The notes beneath the pieces were generated by a model. The model worked only from the letters and a program-made list of their open reading frames with translations. It made no database searches and was not told where the DNA came from. Shown one piece after another: positions 26,604 through 34,618 of a stretch of DNA of 40,530 nucleotides; position 1 is the stretch's first letter, and every line of letters starts with the position of its first letter. Both the position numbers and the translations under genes were made by a program. Source of the DNA: Caulobacteraceae bacterium (GTDB taxonomy: Bacteria > Pseudomonadota > Alphaproteobacteria > Caulobacterales > Caulobacteraceae); NCBI GenBank assembly GCA_003164925.1, contig PLRV01000039.1, positions 393 through 40,922 on the forward strand, read 5' to 3'.

Positions 26604-26885
26604 ATGAACCGTTTGCCCAAGCTGTTGGCGGCTTTGGTCATCGCCGCCGCGCCGGTCCTGATCCTCGCTGTGGATGGCCGCGCCGCGCCCGCCGCCGCCC
26701 AGGCTCGTCGGCAATGGCGACGCGGCGACACACTCCCGATCGAGACCCTACGCGCGGGTCCTGACGTCAACTACGCCGCCCAGCGCCTGCGCCGGCCGCC
26801 CGAAGGCTATGGCTGGTTTGCAGTGGACGGCGCGTTCCTGCTGGCGTCCCTGTCCAGCGGACTGATCCTGGACGTGGCGGAGTAA
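26604..26885 (+). CDS. RcnB-like secreted protein
   Basis: A 93-residue exported protein. The signal peptide MNRLPKLLAALVIAAAPVLI leads into a mature part with RRQWRRGDTLPIETL, LRRPPEGYGWFAVDGAFLL and SLSSGLILDVAE. This matches the RcnB family pattern (Arg-rich, RGD-LP, then PPxGYxW and a final G-I). RcnB in E. coli is a periplasmic protein tied to nickel and cobalt homeostasis; in other bacteria the family has no firm role. Metal function here is an inference only, though the cobalamin (cobalt) receptor gene is next on the other strand. Confidence 0.8.
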   Translation: MNRLPKLLAALVIAAAPVLILAVDGRAAPAAAQARRQWRRGDTLPIETLRAGPDVNYAAQRLRRPPEGYGWFAVDGAFLLASLSSGLILDVAE

Positions 26886-26886
26886 A

Positions 26887-26913
26887 TCTCCTTCCCCGTT
26901 CGGGGGAAGGAGA
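26887..26913. terminator. Hairpin between the RcnB-like gene and btuB
   Basis: TCTCCTTCCCC (26887-26897) and GGGGAAGGAGA (26903-26913) are perfect complements around a 5-nt loop. The stem follows the RcnB-like stop by one base and lies 20 bp beyond the end of btuB. In the btuB direction it is followed by a short TTTA; in the other direction there is no T-run. It is a likely shared terminator of two convergent genes. Confidence 0.65.
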
Positions 26914-26932
26914 AACACATCCATCAAGCGCT

Positions 26933-28765
26933 CTATTTCCAGCTCAGGCCGATCAGCGCCATCCGCCCCGGCTCACCGTAGCCATAGGCCTGCTCATAGT
27001 GGGTATTGCCCAGGTTCTCCACGCGCAGGGACAGGCTGACATGCCGGGTCAGGTCGCAATGGACATTGGCGTAGGCGATCATGAACGGATGCAGGCCGCC
27101 ATAATAGTCCGTGGCCTGATCCTGTCCGCGGAAACCAACCTCGGCGCCGGCCGAACGACCCCATAGCCGACCGCCCCAATCCAGCGAGCCGGACCCGGAG
27201 TCGCGGGGAATGCGCGGCAGTTGGGCCGGACCCGTGCCGTCCACCCCCGTCAGGTAGGTGTAGGCGCCACGCAGAGAGAAGCCGGCGACCAGCTTAGCGT
27301 CGCCGCTGAATTCCACCCCCGCGCTGCGAGCGCTGGACTGGTTCAAATAGCCGATGGGGTACACATAATTGATCTGGTTGGTCACGTTCAGGCCGAACAC
27401 GGTCACACGGCCTTCGGTTGCGCCGTCCTGCGAACGCCAGCCCACGCCCGCATCCTCGCCCACAGCTTCCTCGGCCTTCAGATCCTTGGGCGGGCCCGCC
27501 ACCGTGCATTCAAGGCAAGGATAGGTGATTTCGTAGATCGAAGGGGCTTCGTAGCCCTGGCCAGCCGACGCGAGCAGGGAAAAGCCCCAGCCCACGCTAT
27601 AGGCCGCCGCGCCCCGCGCCGTGGTCTGGCCCGTATAGCCCTGGTACTGGTCCTGGCGCACGCTGGCGGTCAGGCTCAGTCGTGCGTCGGGGCTCCAGCG
27701 GCCGATGACGAAGGCGTCGTCGTCGTCGCGTGTGACCAGATCGCCGCCGGTGTTCTCGGCCGCTCGCTTATGCTCCACGCCCAGTTCCAGGCCCCAGGCC
27801 TTTTCCTCATGCGTCGCCGTCCAGCGCACCGCCTCCTGATCGCCGCGGGCCGAGAAGGGATAGTCGCCGAAGTAGCTGCGGTCCAAGCCCATCAGGTCCA
27901 CGCGCAGCTCCTGGTCGAAGCCGAACACGTCCTTCACGCGGGCCCGCACATAGCCGGCCTCGCTCTCGGTCACGGTAGAGGCTGTGCTGTCGGTCACATC
28001 ACGCGGATCGTCGAACACGTCGTACTCCTCCGCCGCATGGACGTAGCGCAACCGCCCGTCCAGGCTGATCTGGTCGGTCGGCTCATAGCGAGCATTCAGG
28101 TTGACCGTCGTGTCGTTGAAACCGTCCGGCTGGGTATTGCCGAACTTCTCGTCGGCGTTGGGCACGCCGGCTGTGCGAAAGCCGGCGTAGGTGACCCCAG
28201 CCGCATAGCCGCTGGTCGACACCCCCGCCGAGGCGGTCTGGCGGTAAGTGTCCAGCGAGCCGGCCTCGCCCGCCAGGCGCAAGCCATTGGGCTCGATGCT
28301 GGTGATCGACACCACCCCGCCGATGGCGTTCGAGCCCCACAGGGCGCCCTGGGGACCGCTGAGCACCTCAATCTTCTGGGTGGAGGCCAGGTCCAGGCTG
28401 GAGAAGTCGAAGTTTCCTTCCGGCTGGGACGGATCGTTCACCGGAACCCCATCGATCAGCACCACGGTCTTGTCGGCCGAGGCGCCGCGCAGGCTGAGCG
28501 AGGAGGTCCCGCCGAACCCGTCCTCTGCGATCGCCACGCCGGGGATGGCGGCCAACAGGTCTGCAGCGAACACCGCCCCGCGCGCCTCGATCTGCGTGCG
28601 GTCGATGACATAGGCGTCGGGCGTGACGGCCAGGGGCTGGGCCAGGCGCTCGGCGGTGACGACGATTTCGTCCGCCGGCGCGGCCTGGGATTGGGCCAAG
28701 GCGGGATCGGCCAGGGCGAGGGATCCGCAAAGGGCGGAGGCGACAAGCAATAGATGACGCGACAT
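26933..28765 (-). CDS. btuB: TonB-dependent vitamin B12 receptor
   Basis: A 610-residue outer-membrane transporter. The signal peptide (MSRHLLLVASALCGSLALA) ends near ALAQ. The TonB box is DEIVVTAERL (about 32-41). The plug follows with GAVFAADLLAAIPGVAI, SLRGASADKTVVLIDGVPVN and IEVLSGPQGALWGSNAIGGV. A 22-strand barrel makes up the rest. An external loop has a CLEC pair. The ATG at 28765 is chosen over the upstream in-frame extension because AAGGAG is correctly placed and the signal peptide starts there. Assignment to cobalamin rests on the cobalamin riboswitch in its leader and on BtuB-like size. No btuF or btuCD adjoins it within the window. Confidence 0.9.
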   Translation of the reverse strand: MSRHLLLVASALCGSLALADPALAQSQAAPADEIVVTAERLAQPLAVTPDAYVIDRTQIEARGAVFAADLLAAIPGVAIAEDGFGGTSSLSLRGASADKTVVLIDGVPVNDPSQPEGNFDFSSLDLASTQKIEVLSGPQGALWGSNAIGGVVSITSIEPNGLRLAGEAGSLDTYRQTASAGVSTSGYAAGVTYAGFRTAGVPNADEKFGNTQPDGFNDTTVNLNARYEPTDQISLDGRLRYVHAAEEYDVFDDPRDVTDSTASTVTESEAGYVRARVKDVFGFDQELRVDLMGLDRSYFGDYPFSARGDQEAVRWTATHEEKAWGLELGVEHKRAAENTGGDLVTRDDDDAFVIGRWSPDARLSLTASVRQDQYQGYTGQTTARGAAAYSVGWGFSLLASAGQGYEAPSIYEITYPCLECTVAGPPKDLKAEEAVGEDAGVGWRSQDGATEGRVTVFGLNVTNQINYVYPIGYLNQSSARSAGVEFSGDAKLVAGFSLRGAYTYLTGVDGTGPAQLPRIPRDSGSGSLDWGGRLWGRSAGAEVGFRGQDQATDYYGGLHPFMIAYANVHCDLTRHVSLSLRVENLGNTHYEQAYGYGEPGRMALIGLSWK

Positions 28766-28927
28766 GGCGCGGTTCTCCTTCCGGCCGCCGCGCGCCGAAG
28801 GGCGGGCCGTGGGGTCAAGCGATTGGCCACGGAGCCCCCTCAAGGAGGGAGCGCCGCCGGGCATGGCCAGTCGCCTTCACGGAAGGACCGCGCCTCAAGC
28901 CTGGTCCCGGGCTTGCGGACGAGCGAC

Positions 28928-29125
28928 ATGCCGGCGGCAGGTCTCCTGGCTTGCGGGTCTTAAGATCGGGGCTCTCGCCTTCCCGAACGCCCATTGGGCG
29001 CCAGTGGCGTCGCTTGCGCGACCGGCCTTGATCCTCGCCGCTTACAGTTGCGGGCACAGCCGCGGTTTTGGGTATGCCCCGCACCGCGTTCCCTCTTGGC
29101 CCCCGAAGGGGAACCGCCGACGCGG
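28928..29125 (-). ncRNA. Cobalamin (AdoCbl) riboswitch controlling btuB
   Basis: Read on the minus strand, the conserved core appears in order: AGAGGGAACGCGGTG (near 29095-29081), GCTGTGCCCGCAACTGTAAG (29060-29041), GCCACTGG (near 29006) with GGGAAGGC (near 28983-28976), then AGCCAGGAGACCTGCC (28951-28936), the right-hand B12 box. This spacing is the class I cobalamin aptamer. The last box ends about 170 nt before the btuB start, leaving room for an expression platform. A GC-rich stem (GCTCCCTC with GAGGGGGC, about 28834-28853) in that gap could act in attenuation. High cobalamin should repress btuB. Limits of the aptamer are approximate. Confidence 0.93.
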
Positions 29126-29209
29126 GGCTTGTGGCGCAACACGGGGGGCGAAGCAACCGCTAATCGGACGCGCAGAAAGAGGAAAACGGGCAAGCGCGGC
29201 TATTCCGAG

Positions 29210-29611
29210 CTAATGCGCGTCCTGCGCCGCGCCGCGCTTGAGCTGGATGTCCACGCCGCTGGATTGGTGCGCCACGAGCAGGCTGTTGCTCCAACGGCCG
29301 AAGGCGATCACCGATTGGCCGTCCGCCCCGACCAGCTGCATGCCGTCAGCGGTCGGCCGCCAGGCCACCGGATCGCCCGGCAGGGCGCCGGCGCAGCCCG
29401 AATCCGCCTTGGCCGAATAGCCGGCCCCGACGTGGGTTACGCCCAGTGTAACGACACAGACGTCGCGTCCGCCCGATTCCAGCGTCCAGGCGCCGGCCGC
29501 CTCGCTCGGCGCGAGAGGCACGCCCGCCTCATGATCGGCCGCCAACGCCAAAGGCGTGCGAAAGACCAACGCGAGCGCGACGATCCCGGAGCAGATGAGC
29601 CAAGGTTTCAT
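29210..29611 (-). CDS. Protease inhibitor Inh/Omp19-family periplasmic protein
   Basis: A 133-residue exported protein with a signal peptide (MKPWLICSGIVALALVFRTP, cleavage after ALA). The mature part looks like the Inh/Omp19 beta-barrel domain: AAGAWTLESGGRDVCVVTL, then GYSAKADSGCAGALPGDPVAW, GADGQSVIAFGRW and a closing strand. Two cysteines (VCVV and SGCAG) are in the positions that form the family disulfide. Characterised members inhibit metalloproteases such as serralysin; no protease gene is nearby, so the target is unknown. The gene ends about 85 bp before the cobalamin riboswitch on the same strand. Confidence 0.75.
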   Translation of the reverse strand: MKPWLICSGIVALALVFRTPLALAADHEAGVPLAPSEAAGAWTLESGGRDVCVVTLGVTHVGAGYSAKADSGCAGALPGDPVAWRPTADGMQLVGADGQSVIAFGRWSNSLLVAHQSSGVDIQLKRGAAQDAH

Positions 29612-29671
29612 GACATGTAGCCCTCGATACCCATGCTAAACGCCGGCCGAGCCCGGCCGTTGCGTGGCGAT

Positions 29672-29769
29672 TCCGCCCAAACCCATCGGCTTCTAGTGCG
29701 GCTTGAAATTCAGAATCTCGCTCCGCGCTCTCCACAAGCCGCAGGCGAATTTCTGAATCGCCGCGCTAG
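29672..29769. repeat. Composite intergenic repeat overlapping the ald stop codon
   Basis: Two parts adjoin. Bases 29672-29696 match the reverse complement of 40506-40530 at 20 of 25 positions. Bases 29693-29769 form an imperfect palindrome: CTAGTGCGGC at the left pairs with GCCGCGCTAG at the right, and GAAATTCAG with TTTCTGAAT inside. Its right terminal CTAG (29766-29769) contains the stop codon of ald (TAG on the minus strand, 29768-29766). Confidence 0.6.
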
Positions 29770-30890
29770 GAGCCTTCCCGGGTCCAGGCCTTGAAGGGAT
29801 CGAGCAGAGGCCGCCGCAGAGCCTGGGCCACCGCCGGGTGGGTGATATCGCCGTCCAGCACGTTGAGGCCATGGGCCAGGCCCCGGTCATGCTTGAGGGC
29901 GTCCAGGCCGTGATCGGCCAGGGCCAGGCCATAGGGCAAGGTGGCGTGCACCAGGGCTTCGGAGGCGGTTCTGGGCGCCGCGCCCGGCATGTTGGCCACG
30001 CAATAGTGCACCACCCCGTCCACCACATAGGTCGGCTCGGCATGGGTGGTCGGGTGGGAGGTTTCGAAGCAGCCGCCCTGGTCGATGGCCACGTCCACCA
30101 GCACCGAACCGCGCTTCATTCGCGCCAGATGTGAGCGCCTGACCAGCTTGGGAGCGGCGGCGCCGGCGACCAGCGCCGCCCCGATCACCACGTCAGCCGC
30201 CAGGATCTCCTCCTCAATGGCGTCCAGGGTGGAATAACGGGTGCGGATGCGGCCCTGAAACTGATCGTCGAGTTCGCGCATGCGCGGAACCGAGCGCTCT
30301 ATCACAACCACCTCGGCGCCCAGGCCCACCGCCATGCGCGCGGCGTTGGCGCCCACAATGCCGCCGCCCAGAATGCACACCCGCGCCGGCGGCACGCCGG
30401 GCACGCCGCACAGCAGCAAGCCCATGCCGCCGTTGTGCTTCAGCAGCGTTTCGGCCGCGGAGAACACCGCGATACGCCCGGCCACTTCGGACATGGGCGC
30501 GAGCAGCGGCAGGCGGCCCTGGGCGTCGGTGACGGTCTCATAGGCGATGGCGGCGCAGCGCGAGGCCAGAAGCCCCGCCGCCTGGGCCGGATCGGCCGCC
30601 AGGTGCAGATAGGTGAACAGAATGTGGCGCGGCTTGAGCCGGGCCCATTCGGCGCTCTGCGGCTCCTTGACCTTGATGATCAGGTCGGCCTCGTCATAGG
30701 CCTCCGCCGCGACGGCCACGATCTTAGCGCCGGCGCGGCGATAGGCCGTGTCGTCATAGCCGGCCCCGTCTCCGGCTCCGGTCTCGACCACCACCGCATG
30801 GCCGTGCGCCAAATATTCCCGCGCCGCCGCAGGGGTGAGGCCGACGCGAAATTCGCCGGGCTTGATCTCCTTGGGCACGCCGATACGCAT
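29766..30890 (-). CDS. ald: Alanine dehydrogenase
   Basis: A 374-residue cytoplasmic NAD-dependent enzyme catalysing L-alanine to pyruvate and ammonia. The N-terminus MRIGVPKEIKPGEFRVGLTP is the AlaDH/PNT signature. Substrate and catalytic residues sit at the canonical numbers: Lys75 (KVKEPQ), His96 (YLHLA) and Asp270 (VDVAIDQGG). The NAD Rossmann motif is GGGIVG (175-180) with an acid at the end of the second strand (VVVIERS). Length equals the usual 370-375. It stands alone; the last codon and stop fall in a palindromic repeat. It could supply pyruvate from alanine or make alanine for wall synthesis. Confidence 0.97.
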   Translation of the reverse strand: MRIGVPKEIKPGEFRVGLTPAAAREYLAHGHAVVVETGAGDGAGYDDTAYRRAGAKIVAVAAEAYDEADLIIKVKEPQSAEWARLKPRHILFTYLHLAADPAQAAGLLASRCAAIAYETVTDAQGRLPLLAPMSEVAGRIAVFSAAETLLKHNGGMGLLLCGVPGVPPARVCILGGGIVGANAARMAVGLGAEVVVIERSVPRMRELDDQFQGRIRTRYSTLDAIEEEILAADVVIGAALVAGAAAPKLVRRSHLARMKRGSVLVDVAIDQGGCFETSHPTTHAEPTYVVDGVVHYCVANMPGAAPRTASEALVHATLPYGLALADHGLDALKHDRGLAHGLNVLDGDITHPAVAQALRRPLLDPFKAWTREGS

Positions 30891-30932
30891 GGAATCTTTC
30901 CACCAGAGCTCTGTTTGAGCCTAGGGCCTAAC

Positions 30933-30989
30933 GGCTTCATCTTGAAGCCTTAATCAGGCTCTATATATTTGAATTTAGGGCGTGATTCA
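30933..30989 (-). repeat. Dispersed intergenic repeat, copy 2
   Basis: The reverse complement matches 25491-25547 over 57 ungapped positions (47 identical by my count). It contains the same 17-nt block GGCTTCAAGATGAAGCC (here 30949-30933). It sits between the ald start and the end of the 31024 gene, in the ald promoter region, 43 bp upstream of ald. Confidence 0.75.
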
Positions 30990-31023
30990 TCGCTGGGGCG
31001 ATGCCGCCCCGCGACCTGACGCC

Positions 31024-32481
31024 TCAACCGCCTCTAGGAACGTTCAGCCGCCGCCCATCGGGCATCAGATGCCCGATATAGGGGTTGCGCCCCTGAGCCG
31101 TCTCGATGATGGGGGTCGTCCAGCCGTGGCGCATATCGAGGTCCAAGGCCGGACCAAAGGGCGCGTAGTCGTAGAGAATAAGGCTGATCAGTGAGACCGC
31201 CGCGCCCGCCACGCCCATGTACAGAACCGGCCTGGCAAGCTGTGGGGCGGGCTTGAGACGCAGGGCGGCCAAGCCGATCCAGGCGGCGAAGTCCAGACTG
31301 GGATAGAAATCCATCCGGTAGCGATAGGTGAGGCTGATAGCGAGCAGCATGACCCCCGCCGAACAGGCCAGTCCCGCAAGCGCCCAGCGCCCGAGAACGG
31401 CGTCGGGAACCCGGGCAGGCCGCCGCGCCAGCGCCCACAGCCCCATGCCCGCCAGCAAACAGACGATCGGATCGCTCAGGAAGAACGAAGACGGCGGCAG
31501 TTCGACGCTATCGAACAGGTCCAGTTGGGTCTGACGGAACAGCAACTGGCCTGAACCATCGCGCAGGACCCATATCGGCGCGAAATAGTACTGCAGGGCA
31601 TACGGCGCCCGCATCAGATTGGCCGCCCCGTAGTGCGCCAGGCGAAACACCCGGTCGGGATCGACCTGGCGCTGGGCGACTTGGTACTGCAACGGAACGA
31701 ACGCGAGCGGGTCGTTCCAGCGGGCGGCGTTAACGCCCCCCGCCAGCGCCACGAACAGGGCCAGGACAAGCGCCGCCGGCGCCACGGCGCGCAGGCCCAG
31801 CAGTCGCGCCCGACTTCGCCAAGCCTCGACGCACAGCATCAGTCCCAGCGCCGCGTAAAGTCCCAGTCCGAACGAAACACGGCACAGCAAGGCCAACCCG
31901 GCCGCCAGAGCCATCCCCGCATAGAGGGGCCCCGCCTTTCGGTCGGGCTCCAGGATCCTGCGCACCGCCAGCAGGACGAATACCGACGCCAGGGCCGCCC
32001 CCCAGGAGCAGACTTCCTGATAGATGCTGGGCCGAAGGTACTGCAGGCTCTCGCCGCCAAATGCGACGGCGCCGAGAATGATCAGGCGCGGTTCCCGGCC
32101 GGGGCCCCGCGCCCGGCTTATGGCCAGGCTGGCCGCCGCCAGGCGCGCGCCCAGGGACAGGGCCGCGGCGAGAATCATGGACGCCTCGGTGACATCGGCG
32201 CCGATCAGACCGGTCAGCAGCAGCGGCAGGCGCAGAAGGGCGCAGAAAATGCCGAAATAGGCATAGGCCCGACCCTGATGGACGAAGGCCTCCGATCCTA
32301 TGGTGGCGGGCGCCAGGTCGAACTGACCGTGCAGCAGACGCACAAGCATCTCGTTGAAGACCAGGCCGTACTGCGGCGTGCTGTCGATCTTCCGGGCCAT
32401 GAGCAGGACGACGACCGCCATGCCCGTCGCCCACAACAGCGGCAGTTGCAGCCTGTCCGGCCATCCCGCTTTAGGCGTCAT
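31024..32481 (-). CDS. Large polytopic membrane protein, possible GT-C type enzyme
   Basis: A 485-residue protein with about ten predicted transmembrane segments. After TM1 a ~50-residue loop carries STPQYGLVFNEMLVRLLHGQ, then FDLAPATIGSEAFVHQGRAY and AYFGIFCALLRLPLLL. A large first extracytoplasmic loop with acidic residues followed by G-x-Y-x-Y-F-G-I is seen in some GT-C fold glycosyltransferases. The C-terminal ~60 residues form a soluble tail (DMRHGWTTPIIETAQGRNP). I do not recognise a named family. It is the second gene of a pair: the upstream 32494-34113 gene ends 12 bp before it. A role in lipid-linked sugar transfer is speculation based on topology. Confidence 0.7.
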   Translation of the reverse strand: MTPKAGWPDRLQLPLLWATGMAVVVLLMARKIDSTPQYGLVFNEMLVRLLHGQFDLAPATIGSEAFVHQGRAYAYFGIFCALLRLPLLLTGLIGADVTEASMILAAALSLGARLAAASLAISRARGPGREPRLIILGAVAFGGESLQYLRPSIYQEVCSWGAALASVFVLLAVRRILEPDRKAGPLYAGMALAAGLALLCRVSFGLGLYAALGLMLCVEAWRSRARLLGLRAVAPAALVLALFVALAGGVNAARWNDPLAFVPLQYQVAQRQVDPDRVFRLAHYGAANLMRAPYALQYYFAPIWVLRDGSGQLLFRQTQLDLFDSVELPPSSFFLSDPIVCLLAGMGLWALARRPARVPDAVLGRWALAGLACSAGVMLLAISLTYRYRMDFYPSLDFAAWIGLAALRLKPAPQLARPVLYMGVAGAAVSLISLILYDYAPFGPALDLDMRHGWTTPIIETAQGRNPYIGHLMPDGRRLNVPRGG

Positions 32482-32493
32482 GCGCGTGCGGCC

Positions 32494-34113
32494 TCACGTC
32501 CGGCGCGGCGTGCGGTAAAGCCGCGCGTAGGACCCGGCGTATAGGAGCTGCAGGCCAGGCGGCGGCGGCCCGGCGCCTTCGGCGTCGATCAGCAGCACAT
32601 AGTCGAAAGCCGCCCGCCATCCCTTCAGGTAGTTGGCGTTGGCGAGTTCGAAAGCATGGTCGCCGGGCGTGCCCAACACGGCCCAGTTCACCGGATCGGC
32701 CTGGGGATCGGCGATGGCGGCATAGGGTGGCCGGATAACGAGAGGCTGCTGGCGCGGGTCGGCGAAGATGAGGGGCCAGAAAGCCCGGCGCTCGATCGCC
32801 ACCAGGGCCGCGATGTGGTTGTCGGTCTGGTACACGCCCGGCAGCAAACGTTCCGCGGGCGCCGGGCCGCTCCCTGGCGATGGGTGGCCGCGGGCGACCA
32901 GCACCCGTGCGCCTTGTGGAACCGTTGCGATCGCTGCGCGCACGTCCGCCAGATCAGTCCGATGGTCGGCCCACCGATAGGCGACGACGCCCGCCTGCGC
33001 GCCGATCAGCACCGTGATCAGCAGACCGCAGGCCAGGGCATAGCGCGGCTCGATACGGGGCTGGACGCCGGCGAACAGCATTAGGCCCAGGATGAGCCCG
33101 ACACGCAGATCGACGAAGCTGCCGGTCTTCAACGCATCGGGCTCCAGGATATAGACCACCGCACACAAGGCCAGCGCCAGACGCGCGCCGGGCGCGAAGC
33201 GTGCGCCCCTCCAGCCCAGGATTATCACCGCGAAGACAATGGCCCCTATGACGAGGGTGAGGCTCTTGTCGTAGCTCATGAACGGCGTGAACAGGTCCCA
33301 CACCTTGTGCCGCCCGTCCCAACCATGGGGGGCCGCCGCAGTGCCGGCGACGCCGCAGCTCAGGAACAGGATCAGGGTCGGAGCCAGGACCAGGCCCAGC
33401 AATGCAACGCGCCGCGCCGCTTCCGCATAGGGGGGACGCCCGTTCGAACGCCAAAGGCTTAGCAGCCCCTCCAACTCCTGGGCTCCGATCAGCAGCCCCA
33501 TGAGCGCCGCGCCGAAGAGATGGCAGAAAAACACCAGGGCCATCATGGCCCCGCCCACGACCCCGCTCAGCCAAAAGCCGCCCCTTCGGCTCAGGACGAG
33601 CCAGATCGCCGCGCCGGCGAAGGCCAGGCCCACCGAGATCAGAAAGCTCATGAAACCCATCAGGAACACGCCATTGTAGGCGGCCAGCCCAGACGCCAGC
33701 GCCCACCAGGACCAGCGACCGAAGGCGACGCGGCTATACAGGTTGACGCCCAGGACCGGAGCGAACAGCGCCAGGGCCAGGATCAGTCGCCCTGCGACGT
33801 GCACGGGCGCGAGCTTGAGCAGCAGCATGCCGATGACGTCAGCGCCCAGGTTGGGCAGGATGGCCCAATGGGGCGCGTACATGCTCGACAGGCCGGGCGT
33901 GTCGGGATGGGCCAGGATCAGCAGGCGCGCGAGGTGATTGGGATAGTCCAACACCGGCGGCACATCGATCAGGAAGAAGGGAACCGCCAGCAGAACCGCC
34001 AAGCCGACGGCGGCCAGAGCCAGAGCCCGGGACTGATCAAAGGACAACTGACGCAGGGCTTGGCTTGCCTTAGGAAGCGCCGCTCCAAGTCCGGGCGAAT
34101 AGTCGACGGTCAT
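32494..34113 (-). CDS. Large polytopic membrane protein with DYPNH motif, possible GT-C type enzyme
   Basis: A 539-residue inner-membrane protein. TM1 (about 30-50) is followed at once by IDVPPVLDYPNHLARLLILA, with Asp50, Asp56 and His60, then at least nine more helices to about residue 370 and a C-terminal soluble domain of ~150 residues (RADLADVRAAIATVPQGARV-like start at about 390). An acidic motif in the first extracytoplasmic loop plus a soluble C-terminal domain is the layout of GT-C glycosyltransferases, but no family is certain. A second gene of similar layout follows 12 bp later, so the two are probably made together. The ATG at 34113 has no strong ribosome-binding site; the N-terminal 28 residues are cytoplasmic. 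Confidence 0.7.
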   Translation of the reverse strand: MTVDYSPGLGAALPKASQALRQLSFDQSRALALAAVGLAVLLAVPFFLIDVPPVLDYPNHLARLLILAHPDTPGLSSMYAPHWAILPNLGADVIGMLLLKLAPVHVAGRLILALALFAPVLGVNLYSRVAFGRWSWWALASGLAAYNGVFLMGFMSFLISVGLAFAGAAIWLVLSRRGGFWLSGVVGGAMMALVFFCHLFGAALMGLLIGAQELEGLLSLWRSNGRPPYAEAARRVALLGLVLAPTLILFLSCGVAGTAAAPHGWDGRHKVWDLFTPFMSYDKSLTLVIGAIVFAVIILGWRGARFAPGARLALALCAVVYILEPDALKTGSFVDLRVGLILGLMLFAGVQPRIEPRYALACGLLITVLIGAQAGVVAYRWADHRTDLADVRAAIATVPQGARVLVARGHPSPGSGPAPAERLLPGVYQTDNHIAALVAIERRAFWPLIFADPRQQPLVIRPPYAAIADPQADPVNWAVLGTPGDHAFELANANYLKGWRAAFDYVLLIDAEGAGPPPPGLQLLYAGSYARLYRTPRRT

Positions 34114-34199
34114 GGAAGGCCCGAAGCAATCGATTTTCCGGCTGAATCCTTAGCCCGGTTAGGCTTAAGCAACCCTTTCAGCGCCTGGCCGAAGGCCGC

Positions 34200-34613
34200 T
34201 CAACTATCCTCGGCCATCTCGATGTCGCTGTCCGACAGGCCGAAGTGGTGGCCGATCTCATGGATCAGCACATGGGCGATCAATTCGCCCAGGCTCGCCT
34301 GTCCGTTCTCGGCCCACTCGTCCAGGATCGGACGGCGAAACAGCACGACCTCGGCCGGCAGCGGCGCCACATCCAGCACCGAACGATGGGCCAGATCGCG
34401 CCCCTGGTAGACGCCGGTCAGCTCGAAGGGATCCTCCAGCCCCAATTCCTCCAGCAGGTCCTCGTCGGGAAAGTCCGCCACACGCATGCGCACCTCAGCG
34501 GCCATGCCGCGGAACGGCTGGGGCAACGCGGCGAAGGCGGCCTGCGCCATCGCCGCGAATTCGTCCAGCGACGGGGCCCGGGCCGTGCTCCAGTCGATCG
34601 GCTGCTGGCTCAT
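34200..34613 (-). CDS. Zincin_1 metallopeptidase family protein
   Basis: A 137-residue protein of the small bacterial zincin family (PF06262 type). The zinc site is HVLIHEIGHHFGLSDSDI, with HExxH at His118-Glu119-His122, preceded by VVLFRRPILDEWA. The family is widespread in alphaproteobacteria with no defined substrate. The ATG at 34613 starts MSQQPIDWSTARAPSLDEFA, a family-like N-terminus; the frame is open further upstream but there overlaps the preceding gene. It lies 5 bp downstream of the 34619 gene and is probably translated from the same message. Confidence 0.85.
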   Translation of the reverse strand: MSQQPIDWSTARAPSLDEFAAMAQAAFAALPQPFRGMAAEVRMRVADFPDEDLLEELGLEDPFELTGVYQGRDLAHRSVLDVAPLPAEVVLFRRPILDEWAENGQASLGELIAHVLIHEIGHHFGLSDSDIEMAEDS

Positions 34614-34618
34614 GACGG

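Noticed and set aside
27221-28753. 510-codon open frame on the plus strand through btuB
   Set aside because: Composition is typical of antisense of a GC-rich gene; btuB has a signal peptide, TonB box and riboswitch.
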